From: Auanema rhodensis
Taxonomy: Eukaryota; Nematoda; Chromadorea; Rhabditida; Rhabditidae
Assembly: GCA_964057225.1 (NCBI GenBank)
Contig: OZ059897.1
Coordinates: forward strand, 4,092,001-4,156,000
Direction of reading: 5' to 3'
Length of the DNA: 64,000 nt
In this document: positions 62,760 to 64,000 of the stretch, piece after piece
Numbering within the stretch: the first letter of the stretch is position 1
How the letters are laid out: each line of letters begins with the position of its first letter
Notes under the pieces: model-generated
Database searches by the model: none
Told to the model about the DNA's origin: nothing
What the model saw: only the letters and a program-made list of their open reading frames with translations
Position numbers and translations under genes: made by a program

Positions 62760-63461
62760 GAAGAAATGATTTTTTCGTTGAAAAACATTGTCCATCGTAT
62801 TCGTCTTGAAAAAAAGAATCTAAAAACATCTACTTTTTGTGAAATTATTCAGAAATTTTTCGGGAAAATTTTTGTCAAAATGTTTTTGGAAGCAATGTTG
62901 AGTGTACATGGGAACTCAACATACACTAATGCATTATTTTTCAAACGATCATAACTAATTTTTGTATGGAGCGTTTCTCAATGTAGTATAGTGCATTCGA
63001 TGCGGATTTTTAAGCTGCGTTGATCTGTGTTATCAGATTTGCGCTAGCTTAAAAATGCACCGAGTAATCAACTGATATAGGTTCACACTTATATCCTCGA
63101 TTTTCACCCTGAAGAATTAATTTTTTCGTTGAATAACATTGTCCATCGTCTTTGCCTTGAGAAAAGAAATCTAAAAACTCCTACTTTTTGTGAAATTTTT
63201 TAGAAATTTTTCGGGAAAATTTTTGTCACAATGTTTTTGGAAGCAATGTTGAGTGTACATGGGAACTCAGCATACACTAATGCATTATTTTTCAAACGAT
63301 CATAACTAATTTTTGTATAGAGCGTTTCTCAATGTAGTATAGTGCATTCGATGCGGATTTTTAAGCTGCGTCGATCTGTGTTATCAGATTTGAGTTAGCT
63401 TAAAAATGCACCGAGATATCAACTGATATATGTTCACACTTATATCCTCGATTTTCACCCT

Positions 63462-63667
63462 GAAGAATTATATTTTTCGTTGAATAACATTGTCCATCGT
63501 CTTAGCCTTGAAAAAAGGAATCTAAAAACATTTACTTTTTGCGAAATTATTCAGAAATTTTTCGGGAAAATTTTTTTCGATCTGTGTTATCAGATTTGAG
63601 TTAGCTTGAAAATGCACCGAGATATCAACTGATATATGTTCACACTTATATCCTCGATTTTCACCCT
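63462..63667 (+). repeat. Truncated unit, class B (206 bp)
   Basis: It closes the second 1121-bp copy, 1121 bp after the previous class B unit. Confidence 0.95.
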
Positions 63668-63880
63668 GAAGAAATGATTTTTTCGTTGAAAAACATTGTC
63701 CATCGTATTCGTCTTGAAAAAAGGAATCTAAAAACATCTACTTTTTGTGAAATTATTTAGAAATTTTTCGGGAAAATTTTTGTCACAATGTTGATTTGAT
63801 TTGAAGATTTGAGTTAGCTTAAAAATGCACCGAGATATCAACTGATATATGTTCACACTTATATCCTCGATTTTCACCCT
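63668..63880 (+). repeat. Truncated unit, class A (213 bp), after B
   Basis: GCACCG form. It begins a third 1121-bp copy that is cut by the window end. Confidence 0.95.
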
Positions 63881-64000
63881 GAAGAAATGATTTTTTCGTT
63901 GAAAAACATTGTCCATCGTATTCGTCTTGAAAAAAAGAATCTAAAAACATCTACTTTTTGTGAAATTATTCAGAAATTTTTCGGGAAAATTTTTGTCAAA
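63881..64000 (+). repeat. Partial last unit, K class
   Basis: The first 120 bases of a K unit (GTTGAAAAAC, GTATTCG, ATTATTCAG, then GTCAAA), cut by the window end. Confidence 0.92.

Larger units (their letters stand above)
61426..63667 (+). repeat. 1121-bp HOR (A K Nb B), two tandem copies
   Basis: Copies are 61426-62546 and 62547-63667, and a third begins at 63668. Each is 213 + 351 + 351 + 206 bp. Elsewhere this unit occurs once per locus (15081, 20627, 38608, 52653); only here is it followed by complete further copies. The array leaves the window in this state, so its full extent is unknown. Confidence 0.93.
1..64000 (+). repeat. Satellite DNA array, 351-bp unit, fills the window
   Basis: Every line of the window belongs to one AT-rich repeat in a single orientation. 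Taking GAAGA after CACCCT/CACACT as the unit start, 191 complete units span 338-63880: 159 of 351 bp, 4 of 352 (starts 1742, 3498, 4201, 5957; one extra base in the T run after ATGCA), 3 of 350 (starts 8766, 10169, 10519; shortened A run after GCCTTG), 18 of 213 and 7 of 206. These sum exactly to the 63,543 bp present. All units share GTGTACATGGGAACT (absent only from truncated units), CACCGAG (CGCCGAG in some class A units) and the CTCGAT...CACCCT end. Long, homogeneous, nested arrays of this kind are known from eukaryotic centromeric or pericentromeric heterochromatin; that location is inferred. The family is not recognised. Confidence 0.98.

Noticed and set aside
1-64000. CRISPR array
   Set aside because: The repeats are about 351 bp and directly adjoining, with no short repeats separated by unique spacers.
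1-64000. Transposon or LTR element array
   Set aside because: There are no terminal repeats, target-site duplications, protein-coding remains or poly-A ends, and the unit is too short and too regular.
1-64000. Ribosomal or tRNA gene clusters
   Set aside because: No conserved rRNA or tRNA core motifs (such as the TTCGA/GGTTC arm in a cloverleaf context) were seen; the short TTCGAT matches belong to the satellite unit.
1-64000. Telomeric repeats (TTAGG or TTAGGG)
   Set aside because: No tandem telomere motif was found anywhere. TATAGGTTC is part of the satellite unit.
1391-64000. Assembly artefact as the cause of the HOR pattern
   Set aside because: It cannot be excluded from the sequence alone. 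Private single-base differences between HOR copies (for example near 4706, 31616, 38540, 52702 and 53273) argue that copies are distinct and not simple assembly duplication.

Overview
The whole 64 kb window is one satellite DNA array. I see no protein-coding gene, RNA gene, transposon, CRISPR array or unique flanking sequence on either strand. The repeat unit is AT-rich (31% GC, hand-counted on the unit at 1040-1390), about 351 bp long, and always in the same orientation. With the unit start set at the GAAGA that follows CACCCT/CACACT, positions 338-63880 divide exactly, with no leftover bases, into 191 complete units: 159 of 351 bp, 4 of 352, 3 of 350, 18 of a 213-bp truncated form (class A) and 7 of a 206-bp truncated form (class B). 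Positions 1-337 and 63881-64000 are cut-off units.

Organism: an array this long and homogeneous, with nested higher-order repeats (HORs), points to eukaryotic centromeric or pericentromeric heterochromatin. CpG is not depleted (12 CpG in the counted unit, about 8-9 expected from base composition), which argues against a heavily methylated vertebrate or plant genome. An invertebrate, possibly an insect, is my best guess. I do not recognise the satellite family and cannot name a species.

Units fall into classes set by linked diagnostic bases, used as labels below. R: start GAAGAAATG, then GTTGAATAAC and GTCTTCGTC. T: like R but with GTACAT and/or TTATAAAT. N: start GAAGAATTAAT with GTCTTTGCC (Nc has CATCATC; Ng has TTTTCGTG; Nb has GAGAAAAG and TTTTTTAG). 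K: GTTGAAAAAC with GTATTCG (K1 also has AGAAAATTTTC or AGAAAATGTTC; K2 has seven Ts before GTTGAAAAAC). L: GTTAACAAAC with GTCTATCG. Y: start GAAGAATTATAT, GTCTTAGCC, TTTGCG and TTTTTCGAAG. A and B are the truncated units.

Layout: domain 1 (1-7712) is built of R, T and N units and holds two near-identical 2459-bp seven-unit HORs. Domain 2 (7713-12974) is built of K, R-like and N units in a four-unit, 1403-bp pattern. Domain 3 (12975-64000) starts with the first Y unit; all L, A and B units lie here. It is a patchwork of recurring blocks: K1-Nc-Ng-A-K-Nb-B (2174 bp, four full copies), tandem 2319-bp HORs at two places with different composition, Y-L-L trimers, a 915-bp tandem duplication, an 8.4-8.7 kb segment repeated at an offset of 17.6-18.0 kb, and a 1121-bp A-K-Nb-B unit in tandem at the right end, where the array runs out of the window.

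The most notable signals are the two truncated classes, which lost nearly the same middle part of the unit by different junctions and were then amplified; the several inverted repeats in the unit, which lie next to those junctions; and the nested HOR history. I found no gene system here and do not claim one.
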